This document shows positions 40,988-50,117 of a stretch of DNA of 64,000 bases, piece after piece. The notes beneath the pieces were generated by a model that was not told the origin of the DNA, made no database searches, and saw only the letters and a list, made by a program, of their open reading frames with translations. The stretch lies in the NCBI GenBank assembly GCA_919901855.1, contig CAKKQC010000027.1, forward strand, positions 87,612 through 151,611, written 5' to 3'. The stretch is from a bacterium (GTDB lineage: Bacteria > Oederibacteriota > CAKKQC01). Numbering within the stretch: position 1 is the first letter of the stretch; each line of letters begins with the position of its first letter. The position numbers were made by a program, and so were the translations under genes.

Positions 40988-43234
40988 TTGGCACACCTGT
41001 TGGAAACCCTCAACCCGGTGCAACGCGAAGCCGCCTGCGCACCCCCGGGTCCCCTGCTCGTGCTGGCGGGCGCGGGATCCGGGAAGACGCGGGTATTGAC
41101 CTGCCGCATCCTGTGGCTCATGACCGAGGGCGGAGTGCCCCCGGAGGCCATCGTCGGGCTGACCTTCACCAACAAGGCCGCCGAGGAGCTGCGGGGACGC
41201 CTGGGCGCCGCGGCGGGCGAGGCCGGACGCCGGCTCGTCCTCCACACCTTCCACGCCCTGGGGGTGAGAATACTGCGGCAATGGGGCTCGGCCATGGGCT
41301 TGCCGCCGACGTTCACGATCCTGGACGACGACGATGCGCTCGACTGCGTCCGGGACGTCATGCGGGCGGCGGGCTCCACGGGCGCCCTTCCGCCGGGCGA
41401 AGTCAGGCGCGCGATCGGCCTGGCGAAAGCGGAGGGCCTCGACCCCGCCGCGTATGCCGGGTCCGCGGCGGGCGACGCCCGCGCGGAGCTTATAGCTCCG
41501 CTCTACGCGCGGTACGAGCGCGCCCTGAAGGCGGCGGCGACGCTCGACTTCGACGATCTCATCGTCTGGCCCGAGCGGCTCCTGACCGGACACCCAGCGG
41601 TTGCGGACGAAGTCCGCAACCGCTGGCGCCACGTCCTCGTGGACGAGTACCAGGACACGAGCCCGGCCCAGTACCGGCTCCTCCGCGCCCTCATCGGGGC
41701 CGGGCGGGACGTGACCTGCGTCGGCGACCCGGACCAGTCCATATACGGCTGGCGCGGAGCGGACATCCGGAACATCCTGGAGTTCGAGCGGGATTTCCCC
41801 GACGCCAGGGTCGTGACGATGGAGCAGAACTACCGGTCCACGGGCCGCATCCTCGAGGCGGCCTCCGCGCTGATCGCGCACAACGAGCGGCGGAAGCCCA
41901 AACGGCTCTGGACCGCCGGCGAAGCCGGGCGCCCTATCGCCTGGCTGCTCGCGGCGGACGAGAGCGAGGAGGCCGCCTGGATCGCGGAGGCCATATCCCG
42001 CCAGATCGCGGCGGGCGCCGCCGCGGGCGATCTCGCCGTGCTCTACCGGACCCACGCGCAGTCCAGGCCCCTGGAGGAGGCGTTCGTCCGCCGCGGCCTG
42101 CCGTACGCGCTGATCGGCGGGGTCAAGTTCTACGCGCGCCGCGAGGTCAAGGACCTGCTCGCGTACCTGCGGCTCCTCGTCAACCCTTGGGACGCGGTCA
42201 GCCTGGCCCGCGCACTAGGCGCGCCGCCCCGGGGCGTCGGTGAGGGCTCGATCGAGAAGCTCGTCGCCGCGGCGAGCGCCGGCGCTGCCGGCGCCGTCGC
42301 AAGTGGCGCCGCCGCGGCGGCGACGGAAGGCCGCCCCGTGCTCGAAGTGCTGGCCGACCCCCGGGGCCCCGCGCTCCCGACCCGCGCCCGGCAGGCGGTC
42401 CGGGACTTCCTCGAGATCATGGACCGGGCCGCCCGGACACTCGAGGCCTCAGGGTTCGCGGCCGCGCTGGCCGGGATCCTGGAATCCTCGGGCTACCTGC
42501 CCTGGACCGTACGGCGCTCGCCGGGGGACGCCGCGGAGCGGGAGGATAACCTGCGCGAACTGCTCGCCGCGGCCCGGTCGGCCGAGGAGAAGGGCGTCTC
42601 CGCGACTCAGTTCCTCGAGACGGCGGCCCTGATGGCGGATATCGACCGGCTGGCCGCGCTGCCGGATCGCGTGACGCTCATGACGCTGCACAACGCGAAG
42701 GGGCTCGAGTTCCCGCACGTCATCGTCTGCGGCCTCGAGGAAGGCCTGCTCCCCCACGCCTCGTCCCTCGCGGACCCGGACGAGCTCGAGGAGGAACGGC
42801 GGCTCCTGTACGTCGGCCTCACGCGCGCGCGGGAGTCCGTCGTGCTCACCGCCGCGCGGGGCCGCCGCCAGTACGACCGTTTCGCCTGGGGCCTCGTGTC
42901 GCGGTTCGTCTCGGAGCTTCCGTCCGCCGTCGTCGCGTCGCTCGATTCCCCCTCCGCCCTGCCGCTCGGCCTCGAGGGTCCCGCGGCACCCGACGAGCCC
43001 GACGACGAGCCGGCAGAGCCCTCCGAACTCGAGCGGGTGCCCGTCGAGGACGAAGGCACGCAGTCCCTCCGCCCGGGCGAGGAAGTGCGCCATCCCCGGT
43101 TCGGCTCGGGCAAGGTGCTCAAGGTGACGGGCCGCGGCCCGGACGCCAGGATCCTGGTCTCATTCCCGCGTGCCGGCACGAAGACTCTGCTGGCGAAACT
43201 CAGCCATCTCTCGCGCATGGAGGAATACGCATGA
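40988..43234 (+). CDS. pcrA: UvrD/PcrA-type ATP-dependent DNA helicase
   Basis: A 748-residue superfamily 1A helicase for repair and for clearing protein from DNA. Motifs: Q motif LNPVQREA, Walker A AGAGSGKTR (27-35), motif Ia GLTFTNKAAEEL, motif II VDEYQDTSPAQ, motif III GDPDQSIYGWRGAD, motif IV QNYRST, motif V VTLMTLHNAKGLEFPHV and motif VI ERRLLYVGLTRARE. The end (GEEVRHPRFGSGKVLKVTGRGPDARILVSF) is the Tudor-like domain of PcrA. It starts with TTG; no in-frame ATG precedes LETLNPVQ. The next gene overlaps by four bases. Confidence 0.96.
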   Translation: MAHLLETLNPVQREAACAPPGPLLVLAGAGSGKTRVLTCRILWLMTEGGVPPEAIVGLTFTNKAAEELRGRLGAAAGEAGRRLVLHTFHALGVRILRQWGSAMGLPPTFTILDDDDALDCVRDVMRAAGSTGALPPGEVRRAIGLAKAEGLDPAAYAGSAAGDARAELIAPLYARYERALKAAATLDFDDLIVWPERLLTGHPAVADEVRNRWRHVLVDEYQDTSPAQYRLLRALIGAGRDVTCVGDPDQSIYGWRGADIRNILEFERDFPDARVVTMEQNYRSTGRILEAASALIAHNERRKPKRLWTAGEAGRPIAWLLAADESEEAAWIAEAISRQIAAGAAAGDLAVLYRTHAQSRPLEEAFVRRGLPYALIGGVKFYARREVKDLLAYLRLLVNPWDAVSLARALGAPPRGVGEGSIEKLVAAASAGAAGAVASGAAAAATEGRPVLEVLADPRGPALPTRARQAVRDFLEIMDRAARTLEASGFAAALAGILESSGYLPWTVRRSPGDAAEREDNLRELLAAARSAEEKGVSATQFLETAALMADIDRLAALPDRVTLMTLHNAKGLEFPHVIVCGLEEGLLPHASSLADPDELEEERRLLYVGLTRARESVVLTAARGRRQYDRFAWGLVSRFVSELPSAVVASLDSPSALPLGLEGPAAPDEPDDEPAEPSELERVPVEDEGTQSLRPGEEVRHPRFGSGKVLKVTGRGPDARILVSFPRAGTKTLLAKLSHLSRMEEYA

Positions 43235-45990
43235 CCCCCGCTCTCCTCGCCTGCTTCACCCTCTCGGGCCTGTGCGCCCTCGTCTACCAGCTCGTGTGGA
43301 CCCGGTGGCTGGGGCTCATCGTCGGCAATTTCGCGACGGCCACCGCGACCGTCGTCACCGCGTTCATGGCCGGGCTCGCCCTCGGCAACTGGATTATCGG
43401 GCGCCGGGCGTCCGGCCTCACGCCGGCCAGAGCCGTCCGTCTCTACGCGATCCTCGAGGCCGTCCTCGCGGTGCTGGCCGCGCTCTCGCCCGCCCTGCTG
43501 TCGTCCTCCTCCCCGCTCTACCCCGCCCTCGCGGGCATCTCGGCGGGCGCCGTCGGCCGGGCGGCACTGTGCCTGCTCGTGCTCCTCCCGCCCACATTGC
43601 TAATGGGCGGCACCCTGCCCGCCCTCGTGCAGGCGCTCTCGGCCGCCGCGCCGGCGGCTCTTGGTCCCCTCTACGCGCTCAACACCATCGGCGGAGCGGC
43701 TGGACCGCTCCTGGCCGCGTTCCTCCTGATGCCCCTGCTGGGTCTGCAGGCCACGCTCTGGGTCACCGCGGCCGTGAACGCGGCTGTGGCGGCCGTCGCG
43801 TTCGTCGTGTCCCGGCGGATGGAGGCGTCGGCGATCATCGCCGCGACGCCCGGAGACGCCCCGGAACCGGCGGCGGCGTCCGTACCAGCACCGGACCACG
43901 GGTACGCGTGGTGGATGCCGTACGCGCTCGCCGCCGTCTCCGGATTCCTTTCGCTCGGATTCGAGATCGCCCTAACGCGCCACTTCGTGCTGACCGTGAC
44001 GGGCGGATCGGTCTATGGGTTCGCGATCATCCTTTCGTCCTACCTCGTCGGCCTGGCGCTCGGCGCGGCTCTGGTCCGGCGCTACCCGCCCGCGGACGCC
44101 CGCCGGGCCCTGGTCCGGTTCGCCATCGCACAGGCCGTGGTGTGGGCCTTCGCCCTGACGACCCCGTTCTGGGACGTGCTGCCGCCCCTGCTGGTCCGAC
44201 TCTGGTGGCAGCCCCTGCCCTTCGGCGCCCTGATGGCCGCTGACTTCGTGATCATCCTCGTCCTCGTGCTCGTCGCCGCGACGGCTTTCGGCTACTCCCT
44301 GCCCGTCCTCGCGGGCGCCCTGCCCGGCGTCTCGAGCGCCGGGATCGGCCGGTTGTTCGCCGCCAACACCGTCGGGGCGATGCTGGGTGCGGCTCTCACA
44401 GGCTTCCTCCTGCTCGTCGAATTGGGCCTCTCCGTAACCCTCCTCGCGCTGGGGAGTATCTCCCTGCTCGCTGCTGCGGCAGCCTGGATCGGCCCCCAAG
44501 CCAGGCGCGGGACCGTCACGGCGGCGTGGGCGGCCATGCCGTTCCTCCTCGCCGGCGCCGGATGGCTGCTGAGCGGCTCCGCCGATCCGCTCCTCGTCCT
44601 CGGCCTCCTGGGCGGCGTGCCCGCGGTCGTGATCGCAGGCGTGTCCGTGCGTGCCGCGCCCGAGGAACGGTCGACGCTGCTGGGCTTCGCGCCCCTGCCG
44701 CTCCTCCTGCTCCTGCCGTTCGCGCTGCCGCCACCGGACATCTCGGTCATGAACGCGGGGATGTACAACCGCCCGCTCGGGTTCATGCCGGGAGGCGAGC
44801 AGACCCGGGGCACGACGCCCGTCGAGGCCGCGCACAACCTCGGCCGGATCATCTACCAGAAGGACAGCCTCACGGCCCGGATCGCGGTGCGGTACATATC
44901 GCCGATGGAGATGTCCTTCGTGGTGAACGGCAAGCCCGACGGCTCCTCGAGCCTGGTGGACATGTACACCCAGATCTTCATGGCGCACCTGCCCGCCCTC
45001 ATGCATCCTGCGCCCTCCCGGGTACTCGTCATCGGACTGGGCACGGGCACGACCACGGGGTGCCTGGCCCTGCACCCCGAGGTGAAGGAGATCCACGTCG
45101 CCGAGATCGAGCCGGCCCAGGTCGACGTCGCGCGCATCTTCGGCCAGCACAACTACAACGGCGTCGACTCCCCGAAGGTGCGCATGCACTTCGACGACGC
45201 GCGCCACTACCTGCTGGGCGACCGGACGAAGTACGACGTCATCGTCTCCGAGCCGTCGAACCTGTGGGTGAGCGGCATGGTGAACCTGTTCACGGCCGAG
45301 TTCTACCGCTCCGTCCAGGAGCACCTGAACCCCGGCGGGGTCTTCTTCCAGTGGATCCACTACTACCGGGTGGCCCCCGAGGACGTGCGGGGCATGCTCG
45401 CGACCTTCACGAGCGTATTCCCCCAGTCGACGTTCTGGATCCACCAGTACGGCGACGCCTTCCTCATGGGCCGCGACGGCGGAATCGCCGTGGACATCCC
45501 GGCCTGGGAACGCCGCCTCGCCTCGGCGACCCTCACGCAGGATCTCCGCCGGATCCAGATGATCCCGCCCCTCCAGATCCTCGGGTTCCTGCTCTGGGGA
45601 CCCGAGGACATCGCCCGCTACGCGGCCGGGGCAAGGATCTGCACCGACGACATGCCGTACTTCGAATTCACGTCGCCCCGCGTCCGGTACTCACCCGCCA
45701 TGGTCGCCGAGATGCGGATCCGGATGCAGTTCCAGGGCGGTCCGCTCGACAAGCCGCCCCTCGAGCCGATCCCGCTCGTGAAGGAGACCGCGGCGCTGCG
45801 CGTCAGGCTCGGCGACTTCACCCTCGAGCGGGGCAGCCTGGCCCGCGCGGCCGCCGAGTACCGGCGCGCGGTTCAGCTCGACCCCGCCCAGCCGCGCGCC
45901 AGGCGCCAGCTCGCCCAGATCAACGTCGCCATGGTGCAGTCGGCGGTGTCGTCCTCGGCGACCGCCCTCGAGGAAAGCTTCACCAGGTAG
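43231..45990 (+). CDS. MFS-like membrane protein fused to spermidine synthase domain, TPR tail
   Basis: A 919-residue protein. The first about 490 residues form a multi-pass MFS-like membrane region (SGLCALVYQLVWTRWLGLIVGNFATATATVVTAFMAGLALGNWIIGR is typical of this fused family). The second half is a spermidine synthase-like methyltransferase fold: VLVIGLGTGTTTGCLALHPEVKEIHVAEIEP is the nucleotide-binding motif and YDVIVSEPSNLWVSGMVNLFTAEFY the substrate-side motif. A short TPR-like end (RAAAEYRRAVQLDPAQPRARRQLAQIN) follows. The exact product is not known: bacterial fusions of this kind are annotated as spermidine synthase, but polyamine synthesis has rarely been shown. It overlaps pcrA by four bases. 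Confidence 0.85.
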   Translation: MTPALLACFTLSGLCALVYQLVWTRWLGLIVGNFATATATVVTAFMAGLALGNWIIGRRASGLTPARAVRLYAILEAVLAVLAALSPALLSSSSPLYPALAGISAGAVGRAALCLLVLLPPTLLMGGTLPALVQALSAAAPAALGPLYALNTIGGAAGPLLAAFLLMPLLGLQATLWVTAAVNAAVAAVAFVVSRRMEASAIIAATPGDAPEPAAASVPAPDHGYAWWMPYALAAVSGFLSLGFEIALTRHFVLTVTGGSVYGFAIILSSYLVGLALGAALVRRYPPADARRALVRFAIAQAVVWAFALTTPFWDVLPPLLVRLWWQPLPFGALMAADFVIILVLVLVAATAFGYSLPVLAGALPGVSSAGIGRLFAANTVGAMLGAALTGFLLLVELGLSVTLLALGSISLLAAAAAWIGPQARRGTVTAAWAAMPFLLAGAGWLLSGSADPLLVLGLLGGVPAVVIAGVSVRAAPEERSTLLGFAPLPLLLLLPFALPPPDISVMNAGMYNRPLGFMPGGEQTRGTTPVEAAHNLGRIIYQKDSLTARIAVRYISPMEMSFVVNGKPDGSSSLVDMYTQIFMAHLPALMHPAPSRVLVIGLGTGTTTGCLALHPEVKEIHVAEIEPAQVDVARIFGQHNYNGVDSPKVRMHFDDARHYLLGDRTKYDVIVSEPSNLWVSGMVNLFTAEFYRSVQEHLNPGGVFFQWIHYYRVAPEDVRGMLATFTSVFPQSTFWIHQYGDAFLMGRDGGIAVDIPAWERRLASATLTQDLRRIQMIPPLQILGFLLWGPEDIARYAAGARICTDDMPYFEFTSPRVRYSPAMVAEMRIRMQFQGGPLDKPPLEPIPLVKETAALRVRLGDFTLERGSLARAAAEYRRAVQLDPAQPRARRQLAQINVAMVQSAVSSSATALEESFTR

Positions 45991-45996
45991 CCCGGG

Positions 45997-46019
45997 CCCG
46001 GCCGGAGCGTCAGGCCGGG
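45997..46019. terminator. Hairpin between convergent genes
   Basis: CCCGGCC pairs with GGCCGGG around a nine-base loop, immediately after the spermidine synthase-like gene and overlapping the lemA stop. There is no T-run; it is a candidate two-way terminator. Confidence 0.35.
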
Positions 46020-46594
46020 GGCGCCCCCCCGGGGAAGCTGAACTTGATGGCGACGTCCGCCTTGTCGCCCTCCGCGACCCGGAAGAGCTCGCGCTGGCGC
46101 AGACCGGCGAAGCTCGCCACGAAGTTCGAGGGGAAGGACTCGATCGCGACGTTGAAGTTCATCACCGCGTCGTTGTAGAACTCGCGGCGGTCGGCGATCT
46201 CGCCCTCGAGCCCGGACACGCGGGACGAGATCTGGGCGAAGAGCTGGACGGTCTTGAGCTCCGGGTACTGCTCCGCGACGGCGAAGAGCTTGCCCAGCGC
46301 CCCCGAGAGCTCGCCCTCCGCGCGCGCCCGGTCCCCGACCGAGCCCGCCGCCACCGCCGTCTGCCGGGCCCTGATGACGGCCTCGAGGGTGTCGCGCTCG
46401 AACTTCATCGATCCCTCGCAGACGCTGATGAGCTTCGGGAGCTCGTCGTGCCGCTGCTTGAGGATGACATCGATGTTGAACCAGGACTTCTCGCACTGGT
46501 TCTTGAGAAAGACGAGGCGATTGTAGAGGGAGACCGCGAACCCGCCCAGGGTGAGCGCGGCGAGCAGCAGCACGACCGGCACGACGTACGCCAT
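46010..46594 (-). CDS. lemA: LemA family protein
   Basis: A 194-residue protein with one N-terminal membrane helix (AYVVPVVLLLAALTLGGFAVSLYNRLV) and the LemA helical bundle: FLKNQCEKSWFNIDVILKQRHDELPKLISVCEGSMKFERDTLEAVIRAR and EQYPELKTVQLFAQISSRVSGLEGEIADRREFYNDAVMNFNVAIESFPSNFVA are diagnostic. Its role is envelope-associated but poorly defined. The start is the ATG at 46594, with GGGAGG four bases upstream; the ATG at 46606 lacks such a site. It follows the GIDE-domain gene by 22 bases, a recurrent pairing. Confidence 0.93.
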   Translation of the reverse strand: MAYVVPVVLLLAALTLGGFAVSLYNRLVFLKNQCEKSWFNIDVILKQRHDELPKLISVCEGSMKFERDTLEAVIRARQTAVAAGSVGDRARAEGELSGALGKLFAVAEQYPELKTVQLFAQISSRVSGLEGEIADRREFYNDAVMNFNVAIESFPSNFVASFAGLRQRELFRVAEGDKADVAIKFSFPGGAPPA

Positions 46595-46616
46595 GACGCC
46601 TCCCATGATACCCGGA

Positions 46617-47582
46617 TCAGCGCCGGAGGTGCCGGACGATGCCCCAGCCGCCCGCGAGGGCGACCGCACCGGCGCCGCCCCAGGCCGCTCCCGGGACCGA
46701 ACCCGCTTCGTGCAGGAGGCCCACCCCGAGGCCGACGAGGAGGATGCCGGCGGTGACGAAGAGCACGGGGTATCCCTGCGCCTTGAGGGCCGCCTTCTCC
46801 CCGCCGGCGGCGACGAGGAAGTACCCGGTCCGCGGCTTTCGCACGGCGAGGGCGGGGCCGGCCGGCGCCGCGGACTCCGCCCCGAGCACCTCCGCCTGCG
46901 CCGCGCCCCGCGCGGCGTCCCACTCGCCCTGGTCGATACGGCCGTCGTGGTCCGCGTCGATCGCGGCCTTCCGTTCGGGCGACTTGAGCCAGCCCTGGAG
47001 CAGGTCGGCGACCTGCCGCCGCCGGCCCTCAGCGGCCTCCCGGAGCTTCCCGACCTCCCCCAGCACGTAGGTCTCGGCGTCGGCGAGCACCGCCCACTCC
47101 CGGACGCGGTGGCCGCTCCCCCCGAGGACGCCGATCCGGCCCAGGAACGACGAGAGGTCCGGCGTCATGAGGCCCCAGACGACCTGGACATCGCAGGTCT
47201 CGGTGCCCGTGACCTCGGCCCCCTCGGGGACGACCAGGATCCGCCCGGTGGTGTCCTCGAGCTCGAAGGGAACTCCCAACGTCTGGGCGAAGACGGTCTC
47301 CGTGTGCCGGTTCTTCCCCGAGCCCGTCTCCCGCGTCACTCGGACCCGGTACCAGACGCACGGAAGCTGGCGCACCGGAGACCGGAGCTCGGTCTCCAGC
47401 CCCCTGGCCTTCCCGATCAGCTCCGCGGTCCCCATCGCAACGCTGCGCACGCGACTCGTCGGCAGGTTCAGGATGGCCCACCGGCGGCGCATCCCGCGCC
47501 ACCCCCACAGGTAGAGCACGAACCCGGCCCCGAATGAGACGAGACCCCACATGAGCTGGTCGCCGGCGTGGGGCCCGGTCAT
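46617..47582 (-). CDS. GIDE-domain membrane protein with EF-hand
   Basis: A 321-residue membrane protein. There is one helix near the start (LMWGLVSFGAGFVLYLWGW, 10-28) and a pair near the end (GYPVLFVTAGILLVGLGVGLL; AAWGGAGAVALAGGWGIV). Between them is a GIDE-type domain (RSVAMGTAELIGKARGLE...CVWYRVRVTRETGSGKNRHTETVFAQTLGVPFELEDTTGRILVVPEGAEV), as found in mitochondrial E3 ligase MUL1 and in many bacteria beside lemA. A canonical EF-hand loop lies at about 209-220 (DADHDGRIDQGE), with all calcium-binding positions. The RING part of the eukaryotic protein is absent. The EF-hand suggests Ca2+ sensing; this is inference. Confidence 0.75.
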   Translation of the reverse strand: MTGPHAGDQLMWGLVSFGAGFVLYLWGWRGMRRRWAILNLPTSRVRSVAMGTAELIGKARGLETELRSPVRQLPCVWYRVRVTRETGSGKNRHTETVFAQTLGVPFELEDTTGRILVVPEGAEVTGTETCDVQVVWGLMTPDLSSFLGRIGVLGGSGHRVREWAVLADAETYVLGEVGKLREAAEGRRRQVADLLQGWLKSPERKAAIDADHDGRIDQGEWDAARGAAQAEVLGAESAAPAGPALAVRKPRTGYFLVAAGGEKAALKAQGYPVLFVTAGILLVGLGVGLLHEAGSVPGAAWGGAGAVALAGGWGIVRHLRR

Positions 47583-47583
47583 C

Positions 47584-48528
47584 TCAGAGGAAGAACATGG
47601 CCAGCGCGATCAGCAGGAGACCCGGGAGTGTTGCCAATCCAAGGCCGAGCCGGTGGGGTGCGGCCGGGGCCGCCGCAGTCACCGCGGTTCCGGTGGGCGT
47701 GCGGGACGCCGCTGCGGTCGAGACGGCAGGTGCTGACCGGCTGTGGGTCATCGACGGCACTGGAACTGCCGACGGCACCGGAGCCACCACGGGCGGCGCA
47801 ATCACGTTCCGGAAGGCCTGGAAGAACTTGGGCACCCCCAGGTGCTGGTCGTAAAGCCCGGTCGCGACCGCGAGGCCGCCGCCGAGTCCCCCGACCGAAC
47901 CCACCGTCATCAGGATCACGCCCACCCACGCGAATCGCGGGCGCCGCGTCGCCTCCTCGGGCAGGATCTGGGTGTAGAGCAGGCCCCACCGGCGCACGCG
48001 CGGCAGGAGCGCGAAGAGGAGCGGCGGCGCCAGGATCGCGGCCATCAGGAAGTTGTTGAAGAAGATGATCGGTCCCAGGATCGCGAAGGGCACGCCCTTG
48101 ATGATGACGTCTATCCCCCACCCGATCGTGAACGCGCACGCGGCGCTCGCGACGAGGCAGACGAACATGAGCCCGGCCCAGTGCGAACTCCGGCCGGATT
48201 CGGGCAGCGCCGACCCGAACATGGCCCGCCAGAAGACGTAGGGCACGAACCCGAAGAGGAAGTTGCCGACCATGCCCACGAGCGAGCCGGGCCCCAGCCC
48301 GAGGAAGAAGTCCCCGATCAGGTTCCCGAACGCCGACCCCCAGGCGCCGGCCGGACCGAACAGGATCGAGGTCACGATCGGGATCGCGTTGGCGGGCCGA
48401 ATCTCGGTCACGCCGGGGATGATCGGCAGGATCTTGAACGGGATCAGGATCGCGGCGTAGAGCGCCGCCGACAGGGCGGTCAGCACCACCATCCGCGTGT
48501 CCTTCCAGACGAGCTGGAGGGCGTTCAC
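47584..48528 (-). CDS. ECF transporter S component-like membrane protein
   Basis: A 314-residue membrane protein. The N-terminal about 210 residues match substrate-binding S components of energy-coupling-factor transporters: LTALSAALYAAILIPFKILPIIPGVTEIRPANAIPIVTSILFGPAGAWGSAFGNLIGDFFLGLGPGSLVGMVGNFLFGFVPYVFW. The substrate, probably a vitamin or nucleobase-like compound, is not determined. A Pro/Ala/Thr-rich linker and one more helix (GLATLPGLLLIALAMFFL) end the protein, an unusual extension. The GTG at 48528 overlaps the pgi stop as GTGA. The energising EcfA/EcfT genes are not in the window. Confidence 0.75.
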   Translation of the reverse strand: MNALQLVWKDTRMVVLTALSAALYAAILIPFKILPIIPGVTEIRPANAIPIVTSILFGPAGAWGSAFGNLIGDFFLGLGPGSLVGMVGNFLFGFVPYVFWRAMFGSALPESGRSSHWAGLMFVCLVASAACAFTIGWGIDVIIKGVPFAILGPIIFFNNFLMAAILAPPLLFALLPRVRRWGLLYTQILPEEATRRPRFAWVGVILMTVGSVGGLGGGLAVATGLYDQHLGVPKFFQAFRNVIAPPVVAPVPSAVPVPSMTHSRSAPAVSTAAASRTPTGTAVTAAAPAAPHRLGLGLATLPGLLLIALAMFFL

Positions 48529-50117
48529 CGGATCCCCGCGGCGCGGCGGACGAGCGTCGCCACATCCTGAAGCCGGGTGGGCTCCACCACGGGCAGGTGG
48601 AGGCGCACCGCGCGACAACCCCGGGCGGCGAGCGACTGGAGGTCGCCGAGCGCCTGCGCGCGCTCGAGCTGGGCGAACGAGTACGGCTGGCCCGGAATCG
48701 CCAGGTCGGTCGCGTGATCACAGGTCAGCACGAGGAACGCCCCCGTCTTCGGACCGCCCTTGTGGTACTGGCCGGTCGAGTGCAGGTACCGCGGCCCGAA
48801 CCCGAGCGTCGTCGCGACCTTGAGCCGGTCGCGGAGCGCCGCCCGCAAGACCTCCAGTATTCCTTCGGTGCGGTCGTCGTACGGCAGGTAGGCGAGGATG
48901 CCGAGGTAGCCGCTCCCCGGCTTCAGCGAGGCGAGCATCGCCGCGACCTCGGGTTCGCCGCCCGGCGCCACGTCGGGCAGGGCGCCGGTCGCCTTGAGGG
49001 CCGCGAGGTTCTCCTGCGTCCGCTTCTTGGCCTCGGCCACGTTGGGCTGGTCGAAGGCGTTCACGCCGGCTCGCACCCCCATGACCGAGGTCGCGAACTC
49101 CCAGCGCACGAATTCGGCCCCGATCGCATGGAGGTCGGGCAGGACGATCCGGACGACCGGGTGTCCGGCGCGCTCGAGCGCGCCCAGTTTCGCCTCGACC
49201 GCCGGGTCCGGGGCCCGGAGGGCCACCGAGACGAAGACCCGGTCCGCGCCGTAGACCTCGGGGCCGCCCAGCGGTTCCCCGGTCACGGGGAGGGACCCTT
49301 TCCCCTCCTTGCCCAGGCTCTCGGCCAGGAGCTGTTCCACCCACAGCCCGAATGCCGCCAGTTCGGGAGAGAAGACGAACGTGACCTTGTCGCGCCCCTG
49401 CGCGGCCGCCCCCGCCAGCATTCCCCCAAGCGCGAGCCCCGGGTTGGACGCCGCGGAGTCGCCGCGGCACTGCGCCAGCATCGCGATCCCGGCGTCGAGC
49501 AGCCGGGCCACGTCGATGCCCAGGAGGGCCGCGGGCACGAGCCCGAAGTACGAGAGCACGGAGAACCGCCCCCCGATGTCGGGCGGGTTCACGAAGACCC
49601 GGCGGAACTTCCTCTCCGCCGCCAGGGCCCCGAGCGCGGTGCCGGGGTCCGTGATCGCGACGAACTGGCTTCCCCGGCCGCCGGTCGCTTCCCAGAAGTG
49701 GCGCAGCGCCGAATCCACCTCGATCGTCCCGCCGGACTTGCTGGAGACGATGAAGAGTGCCCTCGTCATGTCGCACGAAGCCTCCGCGGCGCGGATGGCC
49801 GCGGGGTCCGTGGTGTCGAGGACGGCGAGGTCGAGGGAATCCTTCGCGGGGCCGAAGACGCGCTTGAAGACCTCGGGCGCGAGCGACGATCCGCCCATGC
49901 CGAGGAGGAAGGCCTTCGCGAGCCCGTCCTGCCGGGCCTCGCGCGCGAACGCCGCCAGCGCCTCCGCCTCGCGCCGCATCGCCGCCGGCGAGTCGAGCCA
50001 GCCGAGCCGGTTCGCGATCTCGCGCCGGGCCGCGTCGTCCCCCGGCCACAGCGCCGGATCCTTCGCCCAGATCCGCCGCACCATGTCGTCCCCCGCAACC
50101 CCGATGCCCTGTGTCAT
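48525..50117 (-). CDS. pgi: Glucose-6-phosphate isomerase
   Basis: A 530-residue enzyme of glycolysis/gluconeogenesis. Signatures: FLLGMGGSSLAPEVFKRVFG (phosphate loop), LDTTDPAAI, FIVSSKSGGTIEVDSALRHFW (second phosphate site), DIGGRFSVLSYFGLVPAAL, WEFATSVMGVRAGVNAFDQPNVAEAKKRTQENL and HSTGQYHKGGP. It resembles the Pgi half of transaldolase-Pgi fusions but has no transaldolase domain. The ATG at 50117 overlaps the preceding stop by one base; a longer upstream frame over the YeeE gene is a shadow. The downstream ECF gene overlaps by four bases. Confidence 0.95.
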   Translation of the reverse strand: MTQGIGVAGDDMVRRIWAKDPALWPGDDAARREIANRLGWLDSPAAMRREAEALAAFAREARQDGLAKAFLLGMGGSSLAPEVFKRVFGPAKDSLDLAVLDTTDPAAIRAAEASCDMTRALFIVSSKSGGTIEVDSALRHFWEATGGRGSQFVAITDPGTALGALAAERKFRRVFVNPPDIGGRFSVLSYFGLVPAALLGIDVARLLDAGIAMLAQCRGDSAASNPGLALGGMLAGAAAQGRDKVTFVFSPELAAFGLWVEQLLAESLGKEGKGSLPVTGEPLGGPEVYGADRVFVSVALRAPDPAVEAKLGALERAGHPVVRIVLPDLHAIGAEFVRWEFATSVMGVRAGVNAFDQPNVAEAKKRTQENLAALKATGALPDVAPGGEPEVAAMLASLKPGSGYLGILAYLPYDDRTEGILEVLRAALRDRLKVATTLGFGPRYLHSTGQYHKGGPKTGAFLVLTCDHATDLAIPGQPYSFAQLERAQALGDLQSLAARGCRAVRLHLPVVEPTRLQDVATLVRRAAGIR

